Part shown: piece by piece, positions 14,299 through 22,910 of the stretch
Numbering within the stretch: position 1 is the first letter of the stretch
How the letters are laid out: each line of letters begins with the position of its first letter
From: Ensifer sp. LC163
GTDB taxonomy: Bacteria; Pseudomonadota; Alphaproteobacteria; Rhizobiales; Rhizobiaceae
Assembly (NCBI RefSeq): GCF_001695855.1
Contig: NZ_MBSS01000067.1
Span: 62,001-126,000, forward strand
Reading direction: 5' to 3'
DNA length: 64,000 nucleotides
Notes under the pieces: model-generated
Told to the model about the DNA's origin: nothing
Seen by the model: only the letters and a program-made list of their open reading frames with translations
Databases searched by the model: none
Position numbers and translations under genes: made by a program

Positions 14299-15423
14299 TC
14301 AGAACGTGATCACGTGGCGGATGACCTTGCCCTGGTCGAGGAGGTCGAACGCCTCGTTGATCTCCTCAAGCGGACCTGTGCCCGACAACAGCCTGTCGAC
14401 GGGCAGCTTGCCGCGTCGATAAAGCCCGATGAACCGCGGAATATCGCGGCTCGGCACGCAGCTTCCCATGTAGCTGCCGCGAAGCGTACGCTCTTCGGCG
14501 ACCAGGCTGACGGCCGGGATGGCGATCTGGCTTGAAGGATGCGCAAGGCCGGCTGATGCGGTCGCCCCGCCGCGTCGAGTGATGCGATAGGCAAGCTCGA
14601 ACGCCTTGACCGAACCGGCCGCTTCCAAGGCATGATCGACACCGCCTGATGTCACCTCGCGGATCGCATCCCCCACATCAGGATCGGTGGCGACAAAGGT
14701 GTCGGTCGCGCCAAGGGAACGTGCCAGCGCCAGCTTGTCCTCGGAGAGATCGATCGCCACCACCCGCTCCGCGCCCGACGCGACCGCTCCAAGCACGGCG
14801 GCAAGCCCGACGCCGCCGAGACCGACCACGGCAACCGACTGGCCCACTTGCACGCGGCAGGTATTGACGATCGCGCCGACGCCCGTCAGCACGGCGCAGC
14901 CGAAAAGCGCCGCCTCGACCAGCGGCAGATCGGCGTCCACCTTGACGGCCGAATGGCGTGAGACGACCGCATAGTCGGCAAAGCCGGAAACGCCGAGATG
15001 ATGGTGAACCGGAACGGCGTCGCAATGGATCCGACGCTCCCCGGAAAGTAGCGTTCCCTTGCCATTGGCCTCCGCCCCGGGGAGGCACAATGCCGGACGA
15101 CCTTCTGCGCAAGGCAGACAGTGACCGCAGCTCGGCATGAAGCTCATCACCACCCGGTCGCTGGGCTTGAGGTCGCGCACCGCGCTGCCGACGGCTTCGA
15201 CCGTGCCTGCCGCCTCGTGACCGAGCGCCATCGGCACCGGTCGTGGCCTGTCGCCGTTGATCACCGAAAGATCGGAATGGCAGAGACCGGCAGCGCCGAT
15301 GCGCACCAGCAGTTCGTCCGGGCCCGGCGGATCGAGCTCGACGATCTCGATCGAGAGTGGCCGCGACCTGGCATAGGGCCGCTCGAACGGCGCGTGCCTC
15401 AGCACTGCTGCACGTGTTTTCAA
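14299..15423 (-). CDS. zinc-dependent alcohol dehydrogenase (MDR family)
   Basis: 374 residues if translation begins at the TTG at 15423, which has GGGAGGA three bases upstream; a TTG at 15438 would add five residues without such a site. The features are those of class III-like zinc dehydrogenases: catalytic zinc ligands in AAGLCHSDLSV and LGHEAAGTV, the four-cysteine structural zinc lobe (SCGHCLPCAEGRPALC), and a Rossmann VVGLGGVGLAAV. It oxidises an alcohol with NAD(P). The IHCDAVPVHHHLGVSGFADYAVV segment is typical of the S-(hydroxymethyl)glutathione/aryl-alcohol branch; the substrate is not determinable. A RIME-like element begins only 15 bases upstream of the start. Confidence 0.9.
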   Translation of the reverse strand: MKTRAAVLRHAPFERPYARSRPLSIEIVELDPPGPDELLVRIGAAGLCHSDLSVINGDRPRPVPMALGHEAAGTVEAVGSAVRDLKPSDRVVMSFMPSCGHCLPCAEGRPALCLPGAEANGKGTLLSGERRIHCDAVPVHHHLGVSGFADYAVVSRHSAVKVDADLPLVEAALFGCAVLTGVGAIVNTCRVQVGQSVAVVGLGGVGLAAVLGAVASGAERVVAIDLSEDKLALARSLGATDTFVATDPDVGDAIREVTSGGVDHALEAAGSVKAFELAYRITRRGGATASAGLAHPSSQIAIPAVSLVAEERTLRGSYMGSCVPSRDIPRFIGLYRRGKLPVDRLLSGTGPLEEINEAFDLLDQGKVIRHVITF

Positions 15424-15438
15424 ACTATCCTCCCGCAA

Positions 15439-15535
15439 CAGCGCCGCGCGCCAAATATGACGCGCTGGGACGCTGTAATACTTTAAGATTGCTGCATAAT
15501 TCCTTTAATCGATTCCGATCTAAGGAGTTATGCAG
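15439..15535 (-). repeat. RIME-like element, diverged copy
   Basis: Both palindromes are recognisable, but the flanking TA dinucleotides are not kept (AA on the left, CA on the right), and several arm positions differ, so this looks like an older copy. It directly abuts the ribosome-binding site of the alcohol dehydrogenase and therefore occupies its promoter region. Confidence 0.75.
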
Positions 15536-15648
15536 CAGCAATCGGGGGCAGCTTAGCCGCCGGAGAACTCCGGCGGCAAGATCACATCGCGCACTCGGCC
15601 ACAGGCATTGCGGATCCGCAAGCACGCACGGGAAATCGCTGGCGTGAG

Positions 15649-15684
15649 AGCGTTTCCATCCTAAACGGAGTCGTGGAAAAGCTC
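15649..15684 (-). repeat. half copy of the GAGCATTTCCAGG palindromic family
   Basis: AGCGTTTCCATCCTAAACGG and the following GAGTCGTGGAAAAGCTC match the reverse complement of the distal hairpin of the repeats at 6754 and 31234. It ends at the soxG stop codon. Confidence 0.5.
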
Positions 15685-16234
15685 AGTGGCCGGCATCCGC
15701 CGCGCCCTCGGACAGCATGCCGAAGACGTAAGGGGAAAACGACCGCCAGCATTCGACGCGGAACGTGTCCTCGGCGATGCGCGAAAGCACGATCTCCACC
15801 TTGCCGAGGATCGTGCGCGAGCAGGCGCCGACCGGAAAGATCGGCAGCGACAGATCCTGCGGGCAGCCGCTGTTGATGGCCACTTCTGCACCAGGGCCGC
15901 TGACGATGACGGCAACGTTGCGATGAGACACGTCGACGGACGAGTGCAGCGTGCCGCTCGAGGCAGCCGCGGCCATCAGGTCGCCTTCGCCCTCGTCGAT
16001 CAGCAGCCACTCGTCAGGCCCGAGCCAGAGCGCATGGCGCTTGCCGCTCAAAGCCGAGGTCTTCGGCCGCGTCGGCAAGGTGACGCCGAGGGCCGCCGAA
16101 AGACCAGGCAGCGCATCGGCGCCGGCCCTCAGCGAAAGGCGCGACGCGGCAGGTGCCGGCGTCAGGACCACCTCGGCGAAACCGCCGCGGGTCGTAAGAG
16201 CGGCGTTGCGGGTTGCAGTTGCCAGATCAGCCAT
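15683..16234 (-). CDS. soxG: sarcosine oxidase gamma subunit
   Basis: 183 residues. The start is taken at MADLATATRN (ATG 16234), which overlaps the soxA stop by 8 bases. SoxG is the small structural subunit of heterotetrameric sarcosine oxidase (SoxABDG), which demethylates sarcosine to glycine and passes the C1 unit to tetrahydrofolate. Family features visible are the WLGPDEWLL segment and SVDVSHRNVAVIVSGPGA, followed by a GcvT-like C-terminal region. It is the last gene of soxBDAG. Confidence 0.92.
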   Translation of the reverse strand: MADLATATRNAALTTRGGFAEVVLTPAPAASRLSLRAGADALPGLSAALGVTLPTRPKTSALSGKRHALWLGPDEWLLIDEGEGDLMAAAASSGTLHSSVDVSHRNVAVIVSGPGAEVAINSGCPQDLSLPIFPVGACSRTILGKVEIVLSRIAEDTFRVECWRSFSPYVFGMLSEGAADAGH

Positions 16235-19220
16235 GGAGGCGACCCCCTTCCTTGTCAAAGAACACCATGTCGCTCACCTCAACGGCGATCGTCCTGTCGG
16301 CCATCGGCACGTAAAGCGTCTGGCCAAGGCGCGCGCGTCCACCGGCAACGACGGCCAATGCGATCGAGCGGCCGCAGTTTTCCGACCAGTAGGACGACGT
16401 CACATGGCCGAGCATCGTCATCGGCTTCGGCTGGTTCGGATCGGCGACGATCTGTGCGCCCTCCTCCAGCACCACCTTCGGGTCCTTGGTCAGCAGCCCG
16501 ACGAGCTGTTTGCGACCGTCCTTGACCAGGTCCGGGCGCTTGAGGCCGCGAATGCCGACGAAATCGGCCTTCTTCTTCGAGACCGCCCAGGAGAGGGCGG
16601 CATCGTCGGGGGTCAATGTCCCGTCGGTATCCTGGCCGACGATGATGTAACCCTTCTCGGCGCGCAGCACGTGCATGGTCTCGGTCCCGTAGGCGCAGGC
16701 GCCCATGGGTTCGGCTCGCTCCCAGATCGCTTCCCAGACCGCCTGGCCGTAGTCGGCAGGCACGTTGACTTCGAAGCCGAGTTCGCCGGTGAACGACATG
16801 CGGAAGAGCCGCGTCGGCACGCCGCAGATCTTGCCCTCGGCCACGCTCATATGCGGGAAGGCCTCGTTGGAAAGATCGATGCCTTCGACGAGCGGGGCAA
16901 TGATCTCGCGCGCCTTCGGACCCTGCACGGCAATGACGGCCCATTGTTCCGTCGTCGAGGTCAGCCAGACCTTCAAGTGCGGGAACTCGGTCTGCAGGTA
17001 ATCTTCCATGTGGTTCATGACGCGCGGCGCACCGCCGGTCGTGGTCGTCACGTGGAAGCGATCCTCGGCAAGCCTGCCCACCACGCCGTCGTCATAGACG
17101 AAGCCGTCGTCGCGCAGCATGATGCCGTAGCGGCAGCGGCCGGGCTTCAGCGTGTCCCAGGCGTTGGTGTACATCAGGTTGAGAAACGCGGCCGCATCCG
17201 GGCCGACCACCTCGATCTTGCCGAGCGTCGAGGCGTCGAACAGGCCGGCGACCTCGCGCACGGTCTTGCATTCGCGCCCGACCGCCTCGTGCATGCCCTC
17301 GCCCGCCTTCGGATAGAACCAGGCACGTTTCCAGTTGCCGACATCCTCGAACTCGGCGCCGTGCGCCTCTTCCCAGGCGTGGATCGGCGTCTTTCGGGCG
17401 GGATCGAAGAGGCTCCCGCGCGAGTGGTTGACGATCGCGCCGAAGGTCACCGGCGTGTAGGGCTGGCGGAAGGTCGTCAGACCCACCTGCGGGATGTCCT
17501 TGCCGAGCGTTTCGGCGGCAATGGCAAGGCCATGCATGTTGGACAGCTTGCCCTGGTCGGACGCCATGCCATTGGTGGTGAAGCGCTTGATGTGTTCGAT
17601 CGAATGCATGCCTTCGCGCACCGCAAGCCGGATATCCTTGGCGCAGACATCGTGCTGGAAGTCGATGAAGGCCTTGACGGTGGTGTCCGGCCCCGCCCCT
17701 TCGGCAGCGCCGATCATGCCGCCGGTCCAGCTGAAAGCATTTTCGCCGTGGAGCGTCACCTGGGCGCCGCCCTCGGCCCCTGCAGCACGTGCGGTCAGTT
17801 CGCCGGCAGCCAGCGCCTCGTCGATCGTTGCCTGCAGGTCGTCGGTGCCGTTGCAGGCGCCGATCGACAGGCAATCCTGCAGATAGGTGCCCGGCAGGAA
17901 GCGCTGCGTTGCCGCGTCGAATTTCACCTTGCCGCGCGATTGCGAGAACAGATGCACCGACGGCGTCCAGCCGGACGACACCAGCAGCGCGTCGACTGCG
18001 ATCTTGCGCGCCGATCCGCCGCCGTTGCGGGCAACGCTGATCGAGGAGACGCGCAACTTGCCGCCGGCATTGACGACGGAGTGTCCGGTCAGCACCTCGA
18101 TGCCGAGGCGGCGGGCTTCCGCCAGCACCGCTTCGCCCGGATTGTCGCGGCAATCGACGATGGCCGGAACGGCAACGCCGGCGCGCTTGAGATCGAAGGC
18201 GGCCTCATAGGCGGAATCGTGTGCCGTGTAGACGCCGACCTTGGAGCCGACGGCCACGCCGTAATGGTTGAGATAGGTACGGCCGGCCGAGGCGAGCATG
18301 ATGCCCGGACGGTCGTTGTTGGCAAACACCATGTGGCGCTCGATCGAGCCGTTGGCGAGGATGACCTTCTTGGCGCGCACCTGCCAGAGGCGCTCGCGCG
18401 GCAGCGCCTTGTCGAGGGCGGGCAGATGGTCCGTCACTCTTTCGACGAGGCCGACGAAGTTGTGGTTGTAGTAGCCGAAGCCGGTTGTGCGCGTGAGCAC
18501 CGTGACGTTGTCCATCGCGGCCAGCGTCCTGGCCGCCGCCTGGGCCCAGTCCCAGCCTTCCTTGCCGTCGATCGTCGTGCCGCGTTCATAGCGCAGCGCA
18601 CCGCCGACTTCCGGCTGCTCGTCGCAGAGGATCACCTTGGCGCCGGCCTTGGCGGCCGCGAGCGCTGCGGAGAGGCCGGCAGCACCGGCACCGATCACCA
18701 GCACGTCGCAATGGGCATAGCGGCTGGCATAATGATCCGGGTCGGCTTCCGTCGGCGCGACACCGAGACCAGCCGCACGGCGGATGAACGGCTCATAGAT
18801 CGCATGCCAGGCCGCCTTAGGCCACATGAAGGTCTTGTAATAGAAGCCGGCGGCAAAGAACGGCGACAACAGGTCGTTGAAGCCGCCGACGTCGAAGGCG
18901 AGCGACGGCCAGCGGTTCTGCGATTCCACCTTCATGCCGTCGAAGACTTCCTGCACCGTGGCGCGCACGTTCGGCTGGCGACGGGCAGCGTCACGTGACA
19001 CGTCGAGCAGCGCGTTCGGTTCTTCGGCGCCGGCCGACAGGATGCCGCGCGGACGATGATACTTGAATGAACGGCCGACCAAGTGAATGCCATTGGCAAG
19101 CAATGCCGAGGCGACAGTGTCGCCTTCCAGTGCCGTCAGCGTGCGTCCGTCGAAGGTGAAGCGGGCGGTACGCGCCGGCGTCAGACGGCCGGCACCTGCA
19201 ATACGATTGGCGCCGCTCAT
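16227..19220 (-). CDS. soxA: sarcosine oxidase alpha subunit
   Basis: 997 residues, full length. The N-terminus has the 2Fe-2S-like/NoxA region (FTFDGRTLTALEGDTVASALLANG), then a dinucleotide-binding domain with VLVIGAGAAGLSAALAAA (about residue 175) that binds NAD and FAD/FMN. The C-terminal 400 residues are a GcvT/aminomethyltransferase-type folate-binding domain (KTPIHAWEEAHGAEF, GELGFEVNVPADYG). Together with SoxB it oxidises sarcosine, yielding glycine, 5,10-methylene-THF and hydrogen peroxide. The start overlaps the soxD stop as ATGA. Confidence 0.96.
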   Translation of the reverse strand: MSGANRIAGAGRLTPARTARFTFDGRTLTALEGDTVASALLANGIHLVGRSFKYHRPRGILSAGAEEPNALLDVSRDAARRQPNVRATVQEVFDGMKVESQNRWPSLAFDVGGFNDLLSPFFAAGFYYKTFMWPKAAWHAIYEPFIRRAAGLGVAPTEADPDHYASRYAHCDVLVIGAGAAGLSAALAAAKAGAKVILCDEQPEVGGALRYERGTTIDGKEGWDWAQAAARTLAAMDNVTVLTRTTGFGYYNHNFVGLVERVTDHLPALDKALPRERLWQVRAKKVILANGSIERHMVFANNDRPGIMLASAGRTYLNHYGVAVGSKVGVYTAHDSAYEAAFDLKRAGVAVPAIVDCRDNPGEAVLAEARRLGIEVLTGHSVVNAGGKLRVSSISVARNGGGSARKIAVDALLVSSGWTPSVHLFSQSRGKVKFDAATQRFLPGTYLQDCLSIGACNGTDDLQATIDEALAAGELTARAAGAEGGAQVTLHGENAFSWTGGMIGAAEGAGPDTTVKAFIDFQHDVCAKDIRLAVREGMHSIEHIKRFTTNGMASDQGKLSNMHGLAIAAETLGKDIPQVGLTTFRQPYTPVTFGAIVNHSRGSLFDPARKTPIHAWEEAHGAEFEDVGNWKRAWFYPKAGEGMHEAVGRECKTVREVAGLFDASTLGKIEVVGPDAAAFLNLMYTNAWDTLKPGRCRYGIMLRDDGFVYDDGVVGRLAEDRFHVTTTTGGAPRVMNHMEDYLQTEFPHLKVWLTSTTEQWAVIAVQGPKAREIIAPLVEGIDLSNEAFPHMSVAEGKICGVPTRLFRMSFTGELGFEVNVPADYGQAVWEAIWERAEPMGACAYGTETMHVLRAEKGYIIVGQDTDGTLTPDDAALSWAVSKKKADFVGIRGLKRPDLVKDGRKQLVGLLTKDPKVVLEEGAQIVADPNQPKPMTMLGHVTSSYWSENCGRSIALAVVAGGRARLGQTLYVPMADRTIAVEVSDMVFFDKEGGRLHG

Positions 19221-19537
19221 CGTGCCGCTCCCTTGTCCTGCTCGCCCTTTAGAATGGCGGCAACATCGGGCTTTGGCTCGCCCGCCTTGTAGGTGGTGTA
19301 GAACCGGTCGCTCACCGTATCGCGCGCGGCGTTGAAGAACCGACCGCAGCCATGGATATGGCGCCAGCGTTCGAAGATCAGGCCCTTGGGGTTCTGGCGG
19401 AGGAAGAAGAACTCCTCGAACTCCTCGTCGCTGATCTCGGCAATGTTGGCAGGCCGGACGATATGGGCGTCACCGGCATTGCGGAACTCGAGCTCGGAGC
19501 GCTCTTCCTCGCAATAGGGGCAATAGATCAGAAGCAT
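19217..19537 (-). CDS. soxD: sarcosine oxidase delta subunit
   Basis: 106 residues, the usual size. The N-terminus MLLIYCPYCEEERSELEF carries the CxxC pair, and HGCGRFFNAARDT supplies the other zinc ligands of the SoxD zinc site. The signature FFFLRQNPKGLIFERWRH is intact. A longer upstream frame exists, but the ATG at 19537 gives the family N-terminus and lies 17 bases after the soxB stop. Confidence 0.95.
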   Translation of the reverse strand: MLLIYCPYCEEERSELEFRNAGDAHIVRPANIAEISDEEFEEFFFLRQNPKGLIFERWRHIHGCGRFFNAARDTVSDRFYTTYKAGEPKPDVAAILKGEQDKGAAR

Positions 19538-19554
19538 CTCGAAATCCTTGGCAA

Positions 19555-20808
19555 TCAGTGCGCAACGGCGGCGGCGGCCGCCTCGTCGATCAGTCGGCCG
19601 GTGCGGAAGCGGTCGAGCGTCAGCCCGGCGGCCAGCCGATGCGGTTCGCCCCTCGCGATGAGGTGCGCAAAGAGGTTGGCCGAGCCCGGCGTCGCCTTGA
19701 AGCCGCCCGTACCCCAGCCGGCATTCAGGAACAGGCCTGGAACCGGCGTGATGCCCTGGATCGGCGAGCGGTCCTGCGTCACGTCGACGATACCGCCCCA
19801 CTGCCGCATCATCTTGACGCGGCGGAACATCGGGAAGAGCTCGCAGATCGCATCCAGCGTATGGGTGATGATCTGCAGGCCGCCCGTCTGGGAGTAGGAA
19901 TTGTACTGGTCGGTGCCGGCGCCGATGACGAACTCGCCCTTGTCGGATTGCGAGATATAGGCATGCACGGAGTTCGACATGACGACGCAGGGGAAGATCG
20001 GCTTCAGCGGCTCGGACACCAGCGCCTGCAGCGGCTGGCTCTGCAGCGGCACACGCACGCCGGCCATTTCCATCAGCACCGACGAATGGCCGGCAGCGGA
20101 GACGCCGATCTTCTTGGCGCCGATGAAACCACGACTGGTATCGACGCCGGTCACCCGGCCGCTCTCATCACGGCGGATGCCGGTCACTTCGCAATTCTGG
20201 ATGATGTGCACGCCGCGATCGGACGCGCCGCGGGCATAGCCCCAGGCAACCGCATCATGTCGGGCCGTGCCGCCGCGTCGCTGCAGTGCCGCGCCATTGA
20301 TCGGATAGCGGGCGTTCTTGGCGATGTCGAGCGGCGGGCAATAGGCCTTGGCCTGTTCCGGCGTCAGCCACTCATTGTCGATGCCATAGAGACGGTTGGC
20401 ATTGATATGGCGCTTGAACGACTGCTGGTCGTGGATGTTGTGCGACAGCATCATGACGCCGCGCGGCGAATACATGACGTTATAGTTCAGATCCTGCGAC
20501 AGGTTCTCCCAGAGCTTCAGTGAATGCTCGTAGATGTCCATGCTCTCTTCGTAGAGATAGTTGGACCGGATGATCGTGGTGTTGCGGCCGGTGTTGCCGC
20601 CGCCGATCCAGCCCTTCTCGAGCACCGCGACATTGGTGATGCCATGCTCCTTGGCAAGGTAGTAGGCAGCGCCCAGGCCATGGCCGCCGCCGCCGATGAT
20701 GATCACATCATAGTCCTTGCGGGGCTCGGGCGAGGCCCACTGCGGGCCCCATCCCTTGTGGCCGCGCAAAGCCTCGCGCGCCACGGCAAAAACTGAATAT
20801 TTGCGCAT
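19555..20808 (-). CDS. soxB: sarcosine oxidase beta subunit
   Basis: 417 residues. It starts at MRKYSVFAVAREAL with GGAGTAACAGGCGG just upstream. The FAD-binding motif DVIIIGGGGHGLGAAYYLA is followed by GNTGRNTTIIRSNYL, typical of SoxB. The chain runs to a C-terminal DAO-type domain (WGTGGFKATPGSANLFAHLIA). This is the first gene of soxBDAG, divergent from rpsU. The operon here lacks the glyA, purU and folD companions found with sox in many bacteria; they may lie elsewhere. Confidence 0.95.
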   Translation of the reverse strand: MRKYSVFAVAREALRGHKGWGPQWASPEPRKDYDVIIIGGGGHGLGAAYYLAKEHGITNVAVLEKGWIGGGNTGRNTTIIRSNYLYEESMDIYEHSLKLWENLSQDLNYNVMYSPRGVMMLSHNIHDQQSFKRHINANRLYGIDNEWLTPEQAKAYCPPLDIAKNARYPINGAALQRRGGTARHDAVAWGYARGASDRGVHIIQNCEVTGIRRDESGRVTGVDTSRGFIGAKKIGVSAAGHSSVLMEMAGVRVPLQSQPLQALVSEPLKPIFPCVVMSNSVHAYISQSDKGEFVIGAGTDQYNSYSQTGGLQIITHTLDAICELFPMFRRVKMMRQWGGIVDVTQDRSPIQGITPVPGLFLNAGWGTGGFKATPGSANLFAHLIARGEPHRLAAGLTLDRFRTGRLIDEAAAAAVAH

Positions 20809-21144
20809 CCGCCTGTTACTCCATGAACCCCGGTGATCATTCTCGTTGGCGTTAGAAATCGCAAATCCGGCGCCCGCGCAACGTTTCTTTTGCGACGCAA
20901 ACGGGCGGACTTGCGCGGAGTTGCGACATCGCGACATCACACCATCTGCGACGCGATGATACACATGCCGGGCCACCATTGCGGTTTTTTCCGCGCAGCC
21001 TCATGTCCTTGCTGGACTTTCCGTGAGCGATCTGGTATCCGCACCTTCAATCGTCGAGCTTTCGGCTCAGCGAACGTAGCTTTTTTTGCCTCCGACACCT
21101 GACGTGAGGCAACAACTCGAAACAACCAAAGGAACGGGATTCAC
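20809..21144. other. divergent promoter region between soxB and rpsU
   Basis: 336 bp without a gene. It must hold the promoters of the minus-strand sox operon and the plus-strand rpsU. The rpsU side contains an AAAGGAACGGGA ribosome site. I recognise no operator or riboswitch. Confidence 0.6.
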
Positions 21145-21357
21145 GTGCAGGTACTTGTCCGCGATAACAATGTTGATCAGGCGCTCCGCGCTCTCAAGAA
21201 GAAGATGCAGCGCGAAGGCATTTTCCGCGAAATGAAGATGCGTGATTTCTACGAAAAGCCGTCCCAGAAGCGCGCCCGCGAAAAGGCTGAAGCCGTTCGC
21301 CGCGTTCGCAAGCTGGCGCGCAAGCGTGCACAGCGCGAAGGCCTCGTGGCCCGTTAA
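21145..21357 (+). CDS. rpsU: 30S ribosomal protein S21
   Basis: 70 residues starting at GTG ([20 protein letters not shown]). It is the alphaproteobacterial S21 form with a basic C-terminal tail ([15 protein letters not shown]). It binds the 30S platform near the anti-Shine-Dalgarno end of 16S rRNA during initiation. The AAAGGAACGGGA site supports the GTG start. A terminator follows, so it is probably monocistronic. Confidence 0.97.
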   Translation: MQVLVRDNNVDQALRALKKKMQREGIFREMKMRDFYEKPSQKRAREKAEAVRRVRKLARKRAQREGLVAR

Positions 21358-21393
21358 TTTGTCGATTTTTCGACGCTTTTCGATCTAAGTCGT

Positions 21394-21428
21394 GGCGGGG
21401 GCGAAATATCGCCGCCGCCTTTCTTTTG
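21394..21428 (+). terminator. rho-independent terminator after rpsU
   Basis: GGCGGGGGCGA, loop AATA, TCGCCGCCGCC (11-bp stem with one mismatch) followed by TTTCTTTT, 36 bases after the rpsU stop. Confidence 0.75.
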
Positions 21429-21621
21429 GTATGGACATCTTTTCCGTCGTCGGGCTAGCGTGACAGTCGCAGCCGGCAACGGTGGCCGGTCGCGGCGTTT
21501 GACGCCGAACGGTTTGCCGCAGGCCCTGGTAGCCTCGGCTGTGGGGCCCCGCGAATTTCGCCGGCCTCCTTGAACGGGAAGCCGATGGCTTTCGGACCTA
21601 GTCGCATTGAGGGATCGACCT

Positions 21622-22506
21622 TTGACACTTGCTGCCATGACTGCGGACGTCGCCGGTTTCACCACCCAAGAGGCGCGCCGCCGCCACCAGCGCAAGCCGA
21701 AGCTTGCCGCCTTGTTCCTCCTCGGATCGGCTCTGCTTCTGGCGGGATGCCAGACCGACGGACCTGAATCGATGGCCAAGGTCGAGCGCGAACAGGGCTC
21801 GCAGGGAAATATCGCATCGCTGTCGAGCGTGATCGCCTCCAACCCGAGCGACCCGGAGGGTTATAACGTCCGTGGCTCCGCCTATGGCCGTGCCGGCGAA
21901 TACCGCCGCGCCATCGCCGATTTCGACCAGGCGATCCAGCTCAACCCGCGCTTCTACCAGGCCTTTGCCAACCGTGCGCTCGTTCACCGCAATATGGGCA
22001 ATACCCAGGCCGCACTTGCCGACTACAACATGGCGCTGCAGTTGAACGCCAACTATGACGTCGCCTATATCGGCCGCGGCAATCTCTACCGCCAGGCCGG
22101 CCAGCTCGATTCCGCCTTCAACGACTTCAACAAGGCGATCCAGCTCGACACCACCGACCCGCGCGCCTACCACAATCGCGGCCTGATCTACCAGGCGCGC
22201 AACCAGCACGGCCAGGCGATCGAAGACTTCTCGACGGCGATCTCGCTGTCGCCGAGCTCGCCGGAGCCCTACAACGGTCGCGGCATTTCCTACGTCGCCC
22301 AGGGCGATGACGACAATGCATTCTCCGACTTCAATACCGCCATCACGCTCGACGGCAAGGTTGCCGAATCCTGGGCGAACCAGGCGCTGGTCTATGAGCG
22401 CAAGGGCGATAAGGCCAAGGCCTCGAAGTCCTACTCGCACGCCCTGCAGCTCGACCCGAAATACGAGCCGGCGCGCGCAGGCCTCGCCCGCGTGAAAGCC
22501 TCGTAA
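21622..22506 (+). CDS. TPR-repeat lipoprotein
   Basis: About 294 residues. A signal region (KPKLAALFLLGSALLLAGC) ends in the lipobox LLAGC, so the mature protein should be a lipid-anchored periplasmic or outer-membrane protein. Six consecutive tetratricopeptide repeats follow (for example RGSAYGRAGEYRRAIADFDQA). It resembles NlpI-type lipoproteins in build, which act as adaptors for envelope proteases and peptidoglycan enzymes; that role is inferred. The start is uncertain: TTG at 21622 has GAGGGA seven bases upstream, while ATG at 21637 has no clear site; both leave a long N-region before the lipobox. A terminator follows. Confidence 0.88.
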   Translation: MTLAAMTADVAGFTTQEARRRHQRKPKLAALFLLGSALLLAGCQTDGPESMAKVEREQGSQGNIASLSSVIASNPSDPEGYNVRGSAYGRAGEYRRAIADFDQAIQLNPRFYQAFANRALVHRNMGNTQAALADYNMALQLNANYDVAYIGRGNLYRQAGQLDSAFNDFNKAIQLDTTDPRAYHNRGLIYQARNQHGQAIEDFSTAISLSPSSPEPYNGRGISYVAQGDDDNAFSDFNTAITLDGKVAESWANQALVYERKGDKAKASKSYSHALQLDPKYEPARAGLARVKAS

Positions 22507-22532
22507 GAAGCAACGGCTCCTCTCTTGTTTCA

Positions 22533-22565
22533 ACGCCCGCGACCACGTCGCGGGCGTTTTCGTTT
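22533..22565 (+). terminator. rho-independent terminator after the TPR lipoprotein
   Basis: Perfect 11-bp stem ACGCCCGCGAC, loop CAC, complement GTCGCGGGCGT, then TTTCGTTT. Confidence 0.9.
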
Positions 22566-22581
22566 GTCCGTCAGGCCATTG

Positions 22582-22649
22582 CAGCGCCGCGCGTCCAGTA
22601 TGACGCGCAAAGGACGCTGCAACGCTTTAAACCTGCTGCATAATTTTCT
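22582..22649 (-). repeat. RIME-like element, truncated
   Basis: Module B is complete and module A is cut in the middle, right after GCTGCATAATTTTCT. The sequence then passes directly into a protein-coding remnant at 22650, so a deletion has joined the two. Confidence 0.75.
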
Positions 22650-22796
22650 GCGAGCCTCGCCATTGGCGGCGGCGCCAAGGTGATCGGCGGCGGCACCAAT
22701 AAGGCCTTCATGCTGCAGCCGGTCAATGTGCAGGTGCAGGAGGGGCTGAACATAGCGATTGGCATCGACGAACTGACGCTCGCCCCCGCAAGGTGA
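22650..22796 (+). pseudogene. remnant of a DUF992 family gene (C-terminal 48 codons)
   Basis: The open frame reads ASLAIGGGAKVIGGGTNKAF and continues MLQPVNVQVQEGLNIAIGI to a TGA. The GG(T/S)NK...LQP..VQ.Q.GLN.A.GI pattern matches the C-terminus of DUF992 proteins, small periplasmic proteins common in Rhizobiales. No start codon or N-terminal half is present; the frame begins where a truncated RIME-like element ends. The family call is from memory of the motif, moderate confidence. Confidence 0.6.
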
Positions 22797-22849
22797 TGAG
22801 CCGAGCTGATGAAATGTCGGCGAGATGATCCTCGCCGGCAGTTCGACGC

Positions 22850-22885
22850 GTCAAACGAAAACTCCCGCCATAGGGCGGGAGTTTT
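22850..22885 (-). terminator. terminator of the pnt operon
   Basis: Stem AAAACTCCCGCC / GGCGGGAGTTTT with a 4-base loop. Read on the minus strand the stem ends in TTTTCGTTT. It lies 25 bases past the pntB stop. Confidence 0.88.
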
Positions 22886-22910
22886 CTATTCCAGCATCGC
22901 TTGCAGCCGC

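Noticed and set aside
15951-18998. 1015-codon ORF on the plus strand opposite soxA
   Set aside because: Antisense shadow of soxA: composition rich in Arg, His and Gly with no domain, while soxA has complete motifs.
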